Shown here in pieces: positions 23,918-33,441 of a stretch of 64,000 bases of DNA. Numbering within the stretch: the stretch's first letter is position 1; the number at the start of each line of letters is the position of its first letter. Source of the DNA: Elusimicrobiota bacterium (lineage in GTDB: Bacteria; Elusimicrobiota; Elusimicrobia; Elusimicrobiales; UBA9959); NCBI GenBank assembly GCA_026388155.1, contig JAPLKI010000007.1, forward strand, positions 1-64,000, read 5' to 3'. Below the pieces are notes generated by a model that saw nothing but the letters and a program-made list of their open reading frames with translations, made no database searches and was not told the DNA's origin. A program made the position numbers and the translations under genes.

Positions 23918-24620
23918 ATGAAACCTGTATTTTTCGCGGTTTTCACCGCCGTCTGCTGGAGCGTGGGGGGATTTTTCGAGAAGAAAGGCCTGCATCTCGG
24001 CGGCTTGTCGCCGGTAATAGGGATAACCATAAGGACAGGGACGGCCCTCTTAGTGCTGGGGATAGCAAGCTATCCCGGCTGGAAAACCCTGTCCGGCGCC
24101 GGAATAACGCCGCTTCTGTATCTGATACTCGGCGGCGGGGTAGTGGCCGGCTCTCTGGGGATGTTGTCTTTTTATACCGCGATAGGGACCGGGGAACTGG
24201 GGGCTTGCAACAAAATAATAGGACCATTTGGCTGAGCCGATTTTGGAGCGAGCCGAAGCGGCATGTAGCGACATGTACTACACGTACATTAGCGGAATGC
24301 CGCAAAGGCGCAGCCCGAAAGCGGCTCAGCCCCCAGGGGGAGGCCCACCTTTGAACCGACTGCCGCGTTGCTCCTCAGTTACATAGGCACCGCTATGCTC
24401 CCTCGTCGCGCCTTGCATCCGGCTCAAATTTGGGCCTCCAAATGGTCCTATTATTTTGTTGCAAGCCCTAAACCGCGTCATGCCCGTGGCGTTCGGTTTG
24501 ACGCCCCTGCTTGGATTCGCCCTTGGCGCGCTTTTCATGAAAGAACCGGCGACCTTTCAGAAACTGGCGGGCGTTGTCCTTACCTCCGCCGGAGTGATCT
24601 GCCTGACCGCGGGCCGGTAA
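23918..24620 (+). pseudogene. EamA/DMT-type transporter split by a 268-bp element
   Basis: The first part encodes ~94 residues (FTAVCWSVGGFFEKKGLHLG ... LSFYTAIGTGEL) of a small drug/metabolite transporter. At 24201 it is broken by the E2 element. After 24468 the same frame resumes with NRVMPVAFGLTPLLG and ALFMKEPATFQKLAG and stops at 24618-24620. Joining 24200 to 24469 restores one open frame of about 144 residues (single EamA domain) without adding or losing a base, so excision would repair it. GGAGG precedes the start. Confidence 0.85.
24201..24468. mobile_element. 268-bp non-coding element with 31-bp inverted repeats (type E2)
   Basis: Arms are 24201-24231 and 24438-24468, perfect over 31 bases (outer GGGCTTGCAACAAAATAATA). 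Interior blocks GAGCCGATTTTGGAGCGAG, CAGCCCCCAGGGGGAGGC, GTTGCTCCTCAGTTACA and GCATCCGGCTCAAAT match element E1 at 21613-21880 of identical length. There is no target duplication visible, and the host frame is continuous across it. Confidence 0.88.
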
Positions 24621-25371
24621 CCTGAATCCTGCAGTTCAATCTGATTTCCATAGTAGAATCAGGTGAATAAAAAAATGCAGGATTCCCCGCAGCAGCGGGT
24701 TGAAAACCAAGCGCAATGCGCGCCAATGCTTGCGCAGGTGCCGTTTCAAGCACGGTGTGCCTCAGACGGCCAGGTTTTCGAAGGTGGCCGTCTGAAGGCC
24801 ATAGGCCCTGATACGGCACGCACATGGTGCAGTATGCCGCGCAAAGCGCACCTGAGCTCCGCGAAGGGAAAAATGCAACTGCATTTTTCAGGCTGACCGG
24901 ATAGTTCCATAAAAGGGGCAAACGGGACACTGATTAAACGCTTAAATGCACGATAATTCACCCTGTGTTTTTGCCTGTTTGGCGGCATCAATTTTCAGCG
25001 CGTTTAAAAAACGGCAGAATATTTTTCTATAAGTCTGCTTCAACAACTGGGGTGGGAAAAGATGTATCTACAGGGCGGGAGATATTAATGTAGAGAGGCT
25101 AACACTACCGCCAAGGGGTGTCGGCGGATTTGTTTGAGGGGGTTTTCCGGAAGGGTAGATTACCTTGTAGCTAAATAATTTCCTTTAAGGGCTGGGTTGC
25201 TCTGGAGCCACATAGCGGATGGGGGGCCCCGTTTCGGGGGGAAACCACGGGAGGGTTTCCTACGTGGCGGAATGGGCAAGCCCATGACTGGCCCGCTCCC
25301 CACCCGACCCCCGCGTAGGAAATCCCTCGGCAGGCCCCCGCCACAAATCTATATCAGCGCAACTTTCACCA
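24621..25371. other. 750-bp convergent gap with palindromes and a GC-rich structured block
   Basis: 24740-24800 holds CAGACGGCCA mirrored by TGGCCGTCTG. At 25221-25339 is a dense set of pairings: an outer stem (25222-25228 with 25333-25339), a small hairpin GTTTC/GAAAC (25231-25245), and a long stem 25251-25264 with 25314-25328. Inside the long stem is ATGGGC/GCCCAT (25272-25285). This could be a structured RNA or complex terminator. It matches no RNA family I can name. No protein gene is supported. Confidence 0.4.
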
Positions 25372-27639
25372 TCAAGCTTTCAGCGCGTATTCCAGATATT
25401 CCCGGTAAATTTCCACGGCGCGGTCGGCTGAACGGAATACCGGGATGCCCAGCTCCAGCGCGTAAGCGCAATAGGGTTCGTAAAGCGTGCCAGCAGCCAC
25501 GCAGAAAAGCAGAGGCTTCCTTAAACTTTTAGCCGCGGCAGCGGCGTCCTTCAGAAAAGAGCGTTCCATGTCATCGGGGTGGTTTTCGCCCTTCGGCAAA
25601 GTGTCCATGGCCGCCGTAAGCGGCACCATGGATACCACCGCCCCGCCGAATTCCGGGGAGGCAAGCGCTTTATTTATTGTTTCGCCTATCGCCCTGTCCG
25701 AAGCCATCGGAGTTATATCCATCGGATTTTTAACGTCCACGATAGAGTCCAGTTTAAAATCCGCAAGAACTTTTTCCAGCTCCGCTTTCAGCCCCTCGTC
25801 GTTCAGAGCGGCGGAAATGCCGGATTTAACGCTGTCGGCCATACCGGCCGTCTCGAAACCCGCGTTGCTGACAAAAAACGTGTTCCGGTTCTTGATTTCA
25901 AGACCCGCGAAATGGCAGGCAAGCAGGGCGTAGTCGTTAAAGTCGTCAAAAGTCTCGGCCACCAGCGCGCCGGCATGTTCCAGTATCAGTTTTGTAACCA
26001 GATAATCGCCGGCGATCGAAGCCGTATGGCCCATTACGGCCTTCTGTCCCACAGCCGTACGGCCGGCCTTGTAAAGCACCACCTGCTTGCCGTTCCTGCG
26101 GGCTTTCTCGATAATTTTGGCCAGAGCCAGGCCGTCGCCGGGTTTAAAGCCCTCAATGTAAACCAAAAGCACATTAAGGTCTTTCTCGTCGGCCAGCGTA
26201 TCGAGGTAATCCGCCACGGTTATGTCCTGCTGGTTGCCCACGGTTATACTGTACGCCGGTTTAAGCCAGGGCATACAGCTTTCCGCCGAAATCACAAAAG
26301 CCCCGCTCTGACTGACAAAGGCGGTTGCCGCCGTGTGCGGGTTTATTCCGATAGGGTACGCCATTTTGTATTCCGGAATAAAAAGGATGTTTATCTTAGC
26401 TTCATTCAGCACAAGGCCCAGCGAATTGCCCCCCGAGAGCACAAAATCGGGATTATTTTCACGGGCCCGCTCGATAGCCGCGCTTACGCCGCGGCCTATA
26501 TGCTCGGAACCTGCCTTTTCGCCCATGCCGCCGGAAATAAGCACCACGCCGTGCACTTTGCGCGAGTCGCCCGCCTCGGAGATCACACGCGGAACCTCGG
26601 ACGAGGGAACGGCCACCACATACATATCCACGATTTCAGGCAAAAGGGAGGGGGAAGGAATACATCTGACCCCGTCTATCTGCGCGACGCCTTCCTTTAT
26701 AATGTAAGTGTGCTCTTTGGGGAACCCGGCTTTAGAAATATTATTAAGGATAATGCGGGCCATATTCATTTTCTTTTCGCTCACTCCGACCACGGCGACG
26801 CTGGCCGGTTTTAAAAGCCCGGCTATGCCTTTTTTTGAAGGAAGCCGGCGGAAATTGTTTTTGGCCGCCTTGAAGCGAAGCACACCGTCAAGCGCCACAA
26901 GCCCGCCCTTCGTAACGGCAAGCGGGTTCACCTCAAATTCCGATATGGCCCATTTGGAGGCGCCGCCGTCGCGGAAATGGCGCATTATAGCCGCGAAAGT
27001 TTCAAGCCATTTGATGATCTCATCGTCCCCGGCAAGCCTTTTGCCGCCGCGTACCGCGCCGGAGCTGTAACGCCAAACCCACGAACCGGCAAGGAACTCA
27101 CGCCAGCTTTGGCTGCTGAGGGCCAGTTCCGCGGGAATGATGGAGGGGGAAAGCCCTTCCTTAAGCGAGCGGGTGAGATCTTCGGCGTTGGTGCCGCCGA
27201 CCCCGAGGGTAATAACCGGGCCGAAAGCGTCGTCGGAGCGAGCCCCAAGCATCAATTCCTCGCCCAGGGAAAAAGCGGAATGCTCGGCGAACTCGGACGC
27301 CATAAACCCCTCGGCGTCGGAGAAGGCGGTTTTCATTGAGCGCAGAGCCTGCGCCGCGGCTTCTTTATCTTTCAGGATTATCTTCACGCCCCCGGACTCA
27401 GTTTTATGGAGAGTTTTTGAAGAAACCAGTTTAAGGACCAGCCTATCGCCCGAAAGCCTGGAGCAGGCATCAAGCGCCGCAGCCGCCGGCTCAAGCGCCG
27501 CGGCTGGATAAAGTATGTATTGCGGCGCGGCAAGGCCCGCTATTTTCAGGACCTCGTAAACTTCCGTTTCAGTAAGAGCCGCGCGGCCCTCGCTTCCCGC
27601 TTGACCGAGTATTTTTTCTATCCCGGAAAATTTTTTCAT
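25372..27639 (-). CDS. ADP-forming acyl-CoA (acetyl-CoA) synthetase, fused subunits
   Basis: About 755 residues from the ATG at 27639 (GGAG upstream). It makes ATP from an acyl-CoA, ADP and phosphate, or the reverse. Order is unusual but known: first an ATP-grasp (beta) part (LVLKLVSSKTLHKTESGGV, LMLGARSDDAFGPVITLGVG), then from about residue 265 a CoA-binding domain (KPASVAVVGVSEKKMNMA) and the succinyl-CoA-ligase-like part with VSQSGAFVISAE and the phospho-His loop MGHTASIAGD. It suggests fermentative energy metabolism. It is followed on the same strand by a PfkB kinase. Confidence 0.9.
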   Translation of the reverse strand: MKKFSGIEKILGQAGSEGRAALTETEVYEVLKIAGLAAPQYILYPAAALEPAAAALDACSRLSGDRLVLKLVSSKTLHKTESGGVKIILKDKEAAAQALRSMKTAFSDAEGFMASEFAEHSAFSLGEELMLGARSDDAFGPVITLGVGGTNAEDLTRSLKEGLSPSIIPAELALSSQSWREFLAGSWVWRYSSGAVRGGKRLAGDDEIIKWLETFAAIMRHFRDGGASKWAISEFEVNPLAVTKGGLVALDGVLRFKAAKNNFRRLPSKKGIAGLLKPASVAVVGVSEKKMNMARIILNNISKAGFPKEHTYIIKEGVAQIDGVRCIPSPSLLPEIVDMYVVAVPSSEVPRVISEAGDSRKVHGVVLISGGMGEKAGSEHIGRGVSAAIERARENNPDFVLSGGNSLGLVLNEAKINILFIPEYKMAYPIGINPHTAATAFVSQSGAFVISAESCMPWLKPAYSITVGNQQDITVADYLDTLADEKDLNVLLVYIEGFKPGDGLALAKIIEKARRNGKQVVLYKAGRTAVGQKAVMGHTASIAGDYLVTKLILEHAGALVAETFDDFNDYALLACHFAGLEIKNRNTFFVSNAGFETAGMADSVKSGISAALNDEGLKAELEKVLADFKLDSIVDVKNPMDITPMASDRAIGETINKALASPEFGGAVVSMVPLTAAMDTLPKGENHPDDMERSFLKDAAAAAKSLRKPLLFCVAAGTLYEPYCAYALELGIPVFRSADRAVEIYREYLEYALKA

Positions 27640-27659
27640 ATAAGCTCCATACAATTTAC

Positions 27660-27776
27660 ATTACTACTCAGATTATTTGGCTGGAAAACGCCATAAGCTA
27701 TAAACAGGTTGCACAAAACAAATCATAAATATTTCCATGCAGCTTACGGCATATGGCGTACGGCCTAAAGCAGCCC
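27660..27776. repeat. intergenic GGCATATGGCGTACGGCC-type repeats
   Basis: Between two minus-strand genes. CGCCATAAGCTATAA and GCTTACGGCATATGGCGTAC are related to units at 14230-14388 and can form a hairpin. Confidence 0.55.
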
Positions 27777-28715
27777 CTACAGTATCTTCTTTACCGCGGC
27801 CTTTTGCGCGAAGGCGAGGGCCTCACGCCGATCTATAACTCCGGAGCCCAGGCTAAGGCAGTCCGAAGCCGCGAAGCCTGCTGCAAGTTTAAGCGTCCTT
27901 TCAAAATAAAAACCATTCATGAATCCCGCCAGGAAGCCGGCCAGGAAAGAATCTCCGGCGCCTACCGGGCTTTTAAGCCCCGCAAGTTTAGGCGGGGCTA
28001 TCCGCCACAGACCGAAGGGTGAGACAGCGAACGAGGGGTTTGCGCGGTCGGTCACAATAAGCGCCTTAAGCCCGTTTTTCTCGTATTTCTTAAAAAAAGC
28101 CGAAAGGCCGCGCGCGGAAAACCCGCGGCCAGAAAGTTCCTCAAATTCATAACGATTTATTTTTACGGCGTCGGCGCCCGCGGCCAGCCCCTCTTTCAGA
28201 ACCCAGCCGCTGGCGTCAAAAACGGTAAAACAGCCGCGGGCTTTGCCCATGCGCACGATTTTCGCATAAAAACCTTTTTTAAGCCCGGCTGAAACTCTGC
28301 CGCATACCGCAAGAACCTTGAAGCCGCCGGCCATGGCCGCCAGACGCCGCAGAAAATCAGCCTGCGCCCGGGCCGGCACGGCCGGCCCCTCCTCATTAAA
28401 ATCCGTGGAAAGCCCCCTTGAGTCGACAACTGAAAGACAAACGCGCGATTCTCCGCTTTTGTGCCTTACCAGAAAAGCGCCAAGTCCCTCGGCCTTCAGG
28501 GCCCGTTCTATCCATAAACCGTTAAGGCCGCTTATGAAGCCAGTTACTTTAGGGCGCAAGCCCCACGCCAGCAGCGCTCTGGCCACATTAACGCCTTTGC
28601 CGCCCGGCGCGGTAAGCGTTTCACTGAAGCGGTAAATACGGCCCCTTTCAAGGCGGCCGGCCAGAACGGTTTTGTCAACGGCCAGATTAAGGTTCAATAT
28701 AAGTACATTCATCAA
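27777..28715 (-). CDS. PfkB family sugar kinase (1-phosphofructokinase/tagatose-6-P kinase-like)
   Basis: 312 residues. It begins VLILNLNLAVDKTVLAGRL and has the first PfkB signature APGGKGVNVARALLAWG (about residue 36) and the second SPVGAGDSFLAGFLAGF with catalytic Asp (about residue 255). The opening and the GGKGVNVA form are those of the FruK/LacC branch, so a sugar phosphate such as fructose-1-phosphate is the likely substrate. The lack of a neighbouring PTS gene leaves this open. Confidence 0.87.
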   Translation of the reverse strand: MMNVLILNLNLAVDKTVLAGRLERGRIYRFSETLTAPGGKGVNVARALLAWGLRPKVTGFISGLNGLWIERALKAEGLGAFLVRHKSGESRVCLSVVDSRGLSTDFNEEGPAVPARAQADFLRRLAAMAGGFKVLAVCGRVSAGLKKGFYAKIVRMGKARGCFTVFDASGWVLKEGLAAGADAVKINRYEFEELSGRGFSARGLSAFFKKYEKNGLKALIVTDRANPSFAVSPFGLWRIAPPKLAGLKSPVGAGDSFLAGFLAGFMNGFYFERTLKLAAGFAASDCLSLGSGVIDRREALAFAQKAAVKKIL

Positions 28716-28852
28716 CGCTACTAATCTAGCATTTTTATCTAAACCTGAAAAAGGAAAAGAGGCCGTAGCGTCCGGTGCCGGTTAAACACCTTATTCTATT
28801 GTCACGCTCGGGACCGCCACATTTTATTGGCGAGTTTTGTATAATTGAGAAT

Positions 28853-31102
28853 ATGAAAAAGCTTGTTAAAATTTCGCTATGGACCGGCGGAGTTTTGGCG
28901 GCGCTTGCACTTGCGGGAGCGCTGGCCCTGAAGATATATTTTACTCCTGAGAGAGTCAAACGCCTGGCGCTTGATTACGCCTCCTCAAATCTGAAAAGGG
29001 AGATCGATTTTAAAAGCGCGTCGGTGAATTTATCCGGTTTCTCTGTGGCCGGCCTCAGGGTTTCGGAATACCCCGACTTTTCAAAAGGGGAATTTTTAAG
29101 CGCCGAAGCGGTTTCCGTGCGCCCGTCGCTGCGGGAACTTATTTTCAGCGGAAAGATAAAAGTAAGGTCGGTTTCAGCCGACGGATTGAAGCTGAAGGTC
29201 ATGGAAATAAAAAAAGACACTTATAATTTTTCCGACCTGCTTTCCGCCAAAGGGAACGCCGGACCTCCGGCGGCCCGAAAAAGCTCCGCCGCGCCCGCGC
29301 CGCTTGGGATTTCGAAGCTGAGCGTAAAAAACTCCCGATTTTCATACCGCAACTTCGCGGGCGACATGGCTGTCACCATTAAAGACATCACCCTTGATGC
29401 CAAAAATATTTCGCCTGATACTTTATTTCCGCTTGAGGCTAATTTCACGCTGGATATAGCGATGCCCGCTTTTAAAGGGTCAATGCCCGTTTACCTGAAA
29501 GGCAGAGCGGCGCTGGGCGGCTGGGATCCGCAAAAAGGCCGCGCGGAAATCGAGCATGCCCGGCTTTCGCTCGGCGCGCTGAAACTGGAATTCAGCGGAA
29601 AACTCTCGAATCTGATGGAGCCCGAGGCCGAGCTTAAACTCGCCCTGAAGTCTTTTTCCACCTCCGATCTGAAGCCGTTTTTCCCGGCCGCGCCCGGGGG
29701 GATAATTGTGCCCGCCACTGACGCCGACACCGCTTTCAAGATGACTTTCAATGACCTGCGACTGAACAGCCTGACCTTCAAGGCCGGGCCCGCCTCGGGC
29801 GCTTTGAAAGGCGCTCTGGCGTGGAACCCGCTTTTTGACTACTCTTTTAACGCGGAGCTGAAAGCGCAAATACCGGAAATGGACTCATCAGAGCTGTCGA
29901 AACAATTTCCGATGGTTCCGGCCGGCTTTAAAATACCGCTTACCGACATAAAAGTCTCCGCCGCAATAAAACCCTCGGCGGCGGACATAAGATCTTTTGA
30001 GGCGCACACAAAGGGCATGGATCTTTCGGGTTCGGCGGCAATAAAACTCGCGCCCGCCATGCAGGCGACTGTAAAACTCAAAGCGGAAATAACGGATCTC
30101 TCCCGGCTTTCAAAACTTGCAACAGCCCTTGAGCCCTACGCCTTAATCGGCCGCGCTGGCGCGGACCTGTCCTGCGGCTGGACCGGCGCCCTGTCGGTTT
30201 CCGGCAGGGCCGACTTCAGCGGCGTGGGAGCCGGGGCCGCCGGCAGAAAACTTTCCGGCCTTAAAGGCGCGCTCGACTTTTCAAAAGACATGATCGTTTC
30301 GGGGCCGCTTTCGGGCAAACTTGACGGCGAAGACTTTAAAGGCTCTTTCAGCGTGAAAAACTACACCTCGCATCCTAAAGCAGTCTTTGATTTCAAGCTG
30401 GCAAAATTCGCCATGAAAGACCTGCCTGCGGCCTCCGGCGGCGGCAAGGACGCGAAAAAACCGCCGCAAAAGCCGGATGCGCAGCCCTTTTACGTTGACC
30501 TGGCCGGAGCGGCCGAAGTGGGGGCGATAGAACATCCCAATTTTTCCGCAAAAGCCGCGGCTTTTAAATGCGACCTTAAAAATATTTCGCCGGACCTGAA
30601 AGAACTGTCGGGCGTCGCGGCATTTAACGTCGGAGCGGGAAAATTATCCGAACTTTACGAACTTGCAAAAAACAATAAGGCCGCGAAGGTCGCGCTTTAT
30701 CCGCTTATTGTGCTTCAGAAGGCCTCAAAGCTTGCGAAGGGCGCACGCCTGCCGGATTTCAACAACATCGCTTTTGACAAAATAGAGGGGGATTACCTTT
30801 TTGACAAAGGCGTGATGAAAATAAACAAATCGCTGCTGACAGCCGCGGTGGCGGATGTTTCATCGTCCGGCAGCATAAACCTGAGCGCGGAAACGCTGGA
30901 CATGAAGCTGAACAACAGGCTGAAAGAGGCCAGCGGCATAAAGATGTCCGCCCCTTTGACCCTTTTGGTAACGGGCACAATGGCTTCTCCGTCCGTCAAG
31001 CTCGACATAAAATCCGTGATGGAGCAGCCCGCAGTTAAAAAGGCCGTTGATAATGCCGTGAAGCAGGGCTCAAAGCTGCTTAAAGGCCTGTTCAAAAAAT
31101 GA
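28853..31102 (+). CDS. AsmA family envelope protein
   Basis: 749 residues. An N-terminal membrane anchor (SLWTGGVLAALALAGALALK) is followed by YFTPERVKRLALDYASSNLK and SVNLSGFSVAGLRVSEYP, the typical AsmA start. Long stretches of alternating beta-strand follow, with a late DMKLNNRLKEASGIKMSAPL and TLLVTGTMASPSVKLDI ending as in AsmA C-terminal domains. Such proteins span the periplasm and are linked to phospholipid transport and outer-membrane homeostasis. A start upstream at 28775 is open, but the ATG at 28853 fits the anchor. It overlaps the next gene by four bases. Confidence 0.85.
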   Translation: MKKLVKISLWTGGVLAALALAGALALKIYFTPERVKRLALDYASSNLKREIDFKSASVNLSGFSVAGLRVSEYPDFSKGEFLSAEAVSVRPSLRELIFSGKIKVRSVSADGLKLKVMEIKKDTYNFSDLLSAKGNAGPPAARKSSAAPAPLGISKLSVKNSRFSYRNFAGDMAVTIKDITLDAKNISPDTLFPLEANFTLDIAMPAFKGSMPVYLKGRAALGGWDPQKGRAEIEHARLSLGALKLEFSGKLSNLMEPEAELKLALKSFSTSDLKPFFPAAPGGIIVPATDADTAFKMTFNDLRLNSLTFKAGPASGALKGALAWNPLFDYSFNAELKAQIPEMDSSELSKQFPMVPAGFKIPLTDIKVSAAIKPSAADIRSFEAHTKGMDLSGSAAIKLAPAMQATVKLKAEITDLSRLSKLATALEPYALIGRAGADLSCGWTGALSVSGRADFSGVGAGAAGRKLSGLKGALDFSKDMIVSGPLSGKLDGEDFKGSFSVKNYTSHPKAVFDFKLAKFAMKDLPAASGGGKDAKKPPQKPDAQPFYVDLAGAAEVGAIEHPNFSAKAAAFKCDLKNISPDLKELSGVAAFNVGAGKLSELYELAKNNKAAKVALYPLIVLQKASKLAKGARLPDFNNIAFDKIEGDYLFDKGVMKINKSLLTAAVADVSSSGSINLSAETLDMKLNNRLKEASGIKMSAPLTLLVTGTMASPSVKLDIKSVMEQPAVKKAVDNAVKQGSKLLKGLFKK

Positions 31103-31989
31103 AAATCCGCTTTATTCTTTCAGTCCTGCTTTTCAGCGCCGCCGCCTGCTCGGGGTCCCGGAGAAAGGATATTATTCTGACAAGCGAACCTTCCATAGAA
31201 CGCGCCCTGGACAAACTCACGAGCGTTCCCGAGGGCAAACAGCTGGTGGATTTCCTCTATAAAGAACCCGCGCGTTTTGAATACTCCAACACTCCCGGCT
31301 TCTGCCCCAAATTTTCGCTTAGAGCGCGAAAAATTTTTTTACCGGCCGCGTTCCGGGACTTCGACACGCTGCTCGCGTTAGCGCTCGGGCGGGCCGCCTA
31401 TATTTACCGCCTTTACGCGGAATCGGGCCTTGAGGACATCATAGTTGAAGAAGAAGAGGCCGCCGCCCTTTTCCAGGCCAGGACGGCCATTGAAATGAAT
31501 GTCCTGAACCAGGATTTTGAAAATAAAAAATTCGCGCAGGAGATCAAATCGGATTTTTGCACTTACATCTTTGACGGCTCCCGCTATGCCGCGCAGAAAG
31601 CGCGGGCTTTGGCGCTTTCATCCGACGCCGACTGCCAGCGTCCGTTTGATACCCTGAACGACCAGCGCCTGTGGCTTGAAAGGATCAGACAATCCATGAA
31701 TGAAGAAACATTCTTCCAGCTGCTCTATGACCGCGACCAGCAGAAAGTGCGAAAGGGCCTGCTAAGCCGGTCGGACGCGATGAAAAACGACGCCAATATC
31801 CGGGCCATGCCGATGTATGACATTTACCGTTTTCAGCGCACATTTTACGATAAGCAAAGCGATATCTTTTCGAGGTTTGAAAAGGCCTCCCGGCGGGCGC
31901 TGGAAGAAGATAAAGCGTGGAACGCGGACAACGCCGGCCTGATACAGCACGCAAGGGAAGAATTCTCGGGCTGCAATCTGCCGGAATAA
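31099..31989 (+). CDS. hypothetical lipoprotein
   Basis: 296 residues. The N-terminal signal ends in SAAACSG, a lipobox with Cys17, so it should be lipidated. The mature part is mostly helical with conserved-looking cysteines (TPGFCPKF, SDFCTYIF, DADCQRP, FSGCNLPE). I recognise no family. Its ATG overlaps the AsmA stop, so the two are translationally coupled and it may be an envelope partner of the AsmA protein. Confidence 0.75.
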   Translation: MKIRFILSVLLFSAAACSGSRRKDIILTSEPSIERALDKLTSVPEGKQLVDFLYKEPARFEYSNTPGFCPKFSLRARKIFLPAAFRDFDTLLALALGRAAYIYRLYAESGLEDIIVEEEEAAALFQARTAIEMNVLNQDFENKKFAQEIKSDFCTYIFDGSRYAAQKARALALSSDADCQRPFDTLNDQRLWLERIRQSMNEETFFQLLYDRDQQKVRKGLLSRSDAMKNDANIRAMPMYDIYRFQRTFYDKQSDIFSRFEKASRRALEEDKAWNADNAGLIQHAREEFSGCNLPE

Positions 31990-32118
31990 GACTTGAAGAA
32001 GTGGATAGGGGATAGGGGATAAGGAAGGAGTTCCTTATACTCTGCCCCACCCTCTGCGCTAGCCCCTCTCCCCTGAAGTTATTTGACTTATCAGGCTTCT
32101 ATTTATATTATCTATGTT

Positions 32119-32484
32119 ATGCCAACACCTTACGATATCTGTTTTGTGACCGTGAGTGACGAAAAGACCGCCTCTATAATAACCGACGAGCTTATAAAAG
32201 AGAAACTCGCCGCCTGCGTTTCCGCCGTGCCCGGACTTTCCTCCACCTATCGTTGGCAGGGGAAAATCGAACACACCCAGGAGATCCTGCTGATAATAAA
32301 GACGAGAAAAGTCCTGCGCGAGGACATAATACAGGCGGTGCGCCGCAAACACGCCTACAGCGTGCCTGAAACAGTTTTCTTAAACATTGACGAAGGCAAT
32401 AAAGAATACCTGGACTGGCTGGGCGCCAACACGCTTTTTACCAGCAATATTTCAAAGGACAGGCCTGAACTCAACGAAATATGA
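32119..32484 (+). CDS. cutA: divalent-cation tolerance protein CutA
   Basis: 121 residues, normal for CutA, a trimeric PII-like protein that binds copper and other divalent ions. Motifs: CFVTVSDEKTASIITDELI, KLAACVSAVPGLSSTYRWQG and EEILLIIKTR-like EILLIIKTRK, then YSVPETVFLNIDEGN. An open frame extends 36 bases upstream, but the ATG at 32119 matches the family start. It overlaps the next gene by four bases. Confidence 0.94.
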   Translation: MPTPYDICFVTVSDEKTASIITDELIKEKLAACVSAVPGLSSTYRWQGKIEHTQEILLIIKTRKVLREDIIQAVRRKHAYSVPETVFLNIDEGNKEYLDWLGANTLFTSNISKDRPELNEI

Positions 32485-32744
32485 AAAACATACTTCATGT
32501 GGTGGTGGTGATAGTGGTGGGGGCGCTTCTCGGAATTTTATTCAGCAAAATATGCAATATATGGCTGCCGGCCGGAGCGATAGCCAACCTTATAAACACC
32601 GGCATAGACACGGGGCTCAAACCGACCACACTGGACCTGAACCTGATAGAATGTACCGTGGGGCTGGTTTTCAAATTCAACATCGCAAGCATAGCCGGAA
32701 TTTTCATCTCGGCGGTAATCTATAAACAGCTGATCAAGGGATGA
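32481..32744 (+). CDS. DUF4321-like small membrane protein
   Basis: 87 residues with two hydrophobic helices (VVVVIVVGALLGILFSKI near the N-terminus and IASIAGIFISAVIYKQLI at the end) around a polar loop with LDLNLIECTVGLVFKFNI. This layout is that of DUF4321 proteins, often next to maf in bacteria. Function unknown. It overlaps cutA and maf by four bases each, so it is inside a tight operon. Confidence 0.8.
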   Translation: MKNILHVVVVIVVGALLGILFSKICNIWLPAGAIANLINTGIDTGLKPTTLDLNLIECTVGLVFKFNIASIAGIFISAVIYKQLIKG

Positions 32745-33325
32745 GACATCCACGGCTTATACTTGCCTCCAAATCTCCGAGGCGCATAAAACTGCTGACG
32801 CTTTCCGGTATAAAACACCGCGTAATACCCAGCCATATCGCGGAAATCTCCTCCTACAAACGCCCCGCTCTTATAGTACGGGAACTGGCGTACAAAAAAG
32901 CGCTCAGCGTGGCCGTTAAATACCCGGGCTCGCCGGTGCTTGGCTCCGACACACTGGTTTACTGCAAGAACCGGGTGCTTGGCAAACCTGAAAACAAAAA
33001 AGAGGCGCTGCGGCTGCTGCGGCTGCAGAACGGTTCGTGGCAGGCTGTGCATACGGGCGTGGCCCTGATCTGGCTTGAAAAAGGCGTATTTCTGGCCGGC
33101 GCGGAAATTTCCCGCTGCAAAGCGCGCAGGTTGAAGGAGGCCGAACTTAAAGATATGGCCTCAAAGCACTTAGACAAGGCCGGAGCCTACGCCGTGCAGG
33201 ACACAGATGATATTTTTATAGAAAAGATGGAAGGCCGTTTTGACACAGTGGTAGGGCTATCCATGAACCTGGTGCGTAAATTCATGAAGAAGACAGGGCT
33301 GAAGGTAAAAAAAGCAACGGCTTAG
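32741..33325 (+). CDS. maf: Maf family nucleoside triphosphate pyrophosphatase
   Basis: 194 residues. It hydrolyses non-canonical or selected nucleoside triphosphates to monophosphates. The N-terminal signature LILASKSPRRIKLL is the Maf substrate loop. VLGSDTLVYCKNRVLGKP holds the catalytic Asp, and KAGAYAVQDT-type sequence appears as DKAGAYAVQDTDD. The normal length and operon with cutA and DUF4321 support it. Confidence 0.95.
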   Translation: MRHPRLILASKSPRRIKLLTLSGIKHRVIPSHIAEISSYKRPALIVRELAYKKALSVAVKYPGSPVLGSDTLVYCKNRVLGKPENKKEALRLLRLQNGSWQAVHTGVALIWLEKGVFLAGAEISRCKARRLKEAELKDMASKHLDKAGAYAVQDTDDIFIEKMEGRFDTVVGLSMNLVRKFMKKTGLKVKKATA

Positions 33326-33422
33326 GTATACAGAATTCAGTAGTCAGAATTCAGAATGGTGGAACCTTTCTCATCGCTGGTATTCTAATTCTGGCTCCTG
33401 AATTCTGGCTTCTGTCTACTAG
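33324..33422. repeat. dispersed hairpin repeat (GAATTCAGGAGTCAGAATTC family), copy 2
   Basis: TAGGTATACAGAATTCAG and TAGTCAGAATTCAGAAT on the left are answered by TTCTGGCTCCTGAATTC and TGGCTTCTGTCTACTAG on the right, around about 30 loop bases. See copies at 17648 and 58597. Confidence 0.85.
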
Positions 33423-33441
33423 GGCCGTACCGGAAGAAACT

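Noticed and set aside
25579-26814. 411-codon plus-strand frame opposite the acyl-CoA synthetase
   Set aside because: A long shadow frame caused by codon bias of the real minus-strand gene; no recognisable domain.
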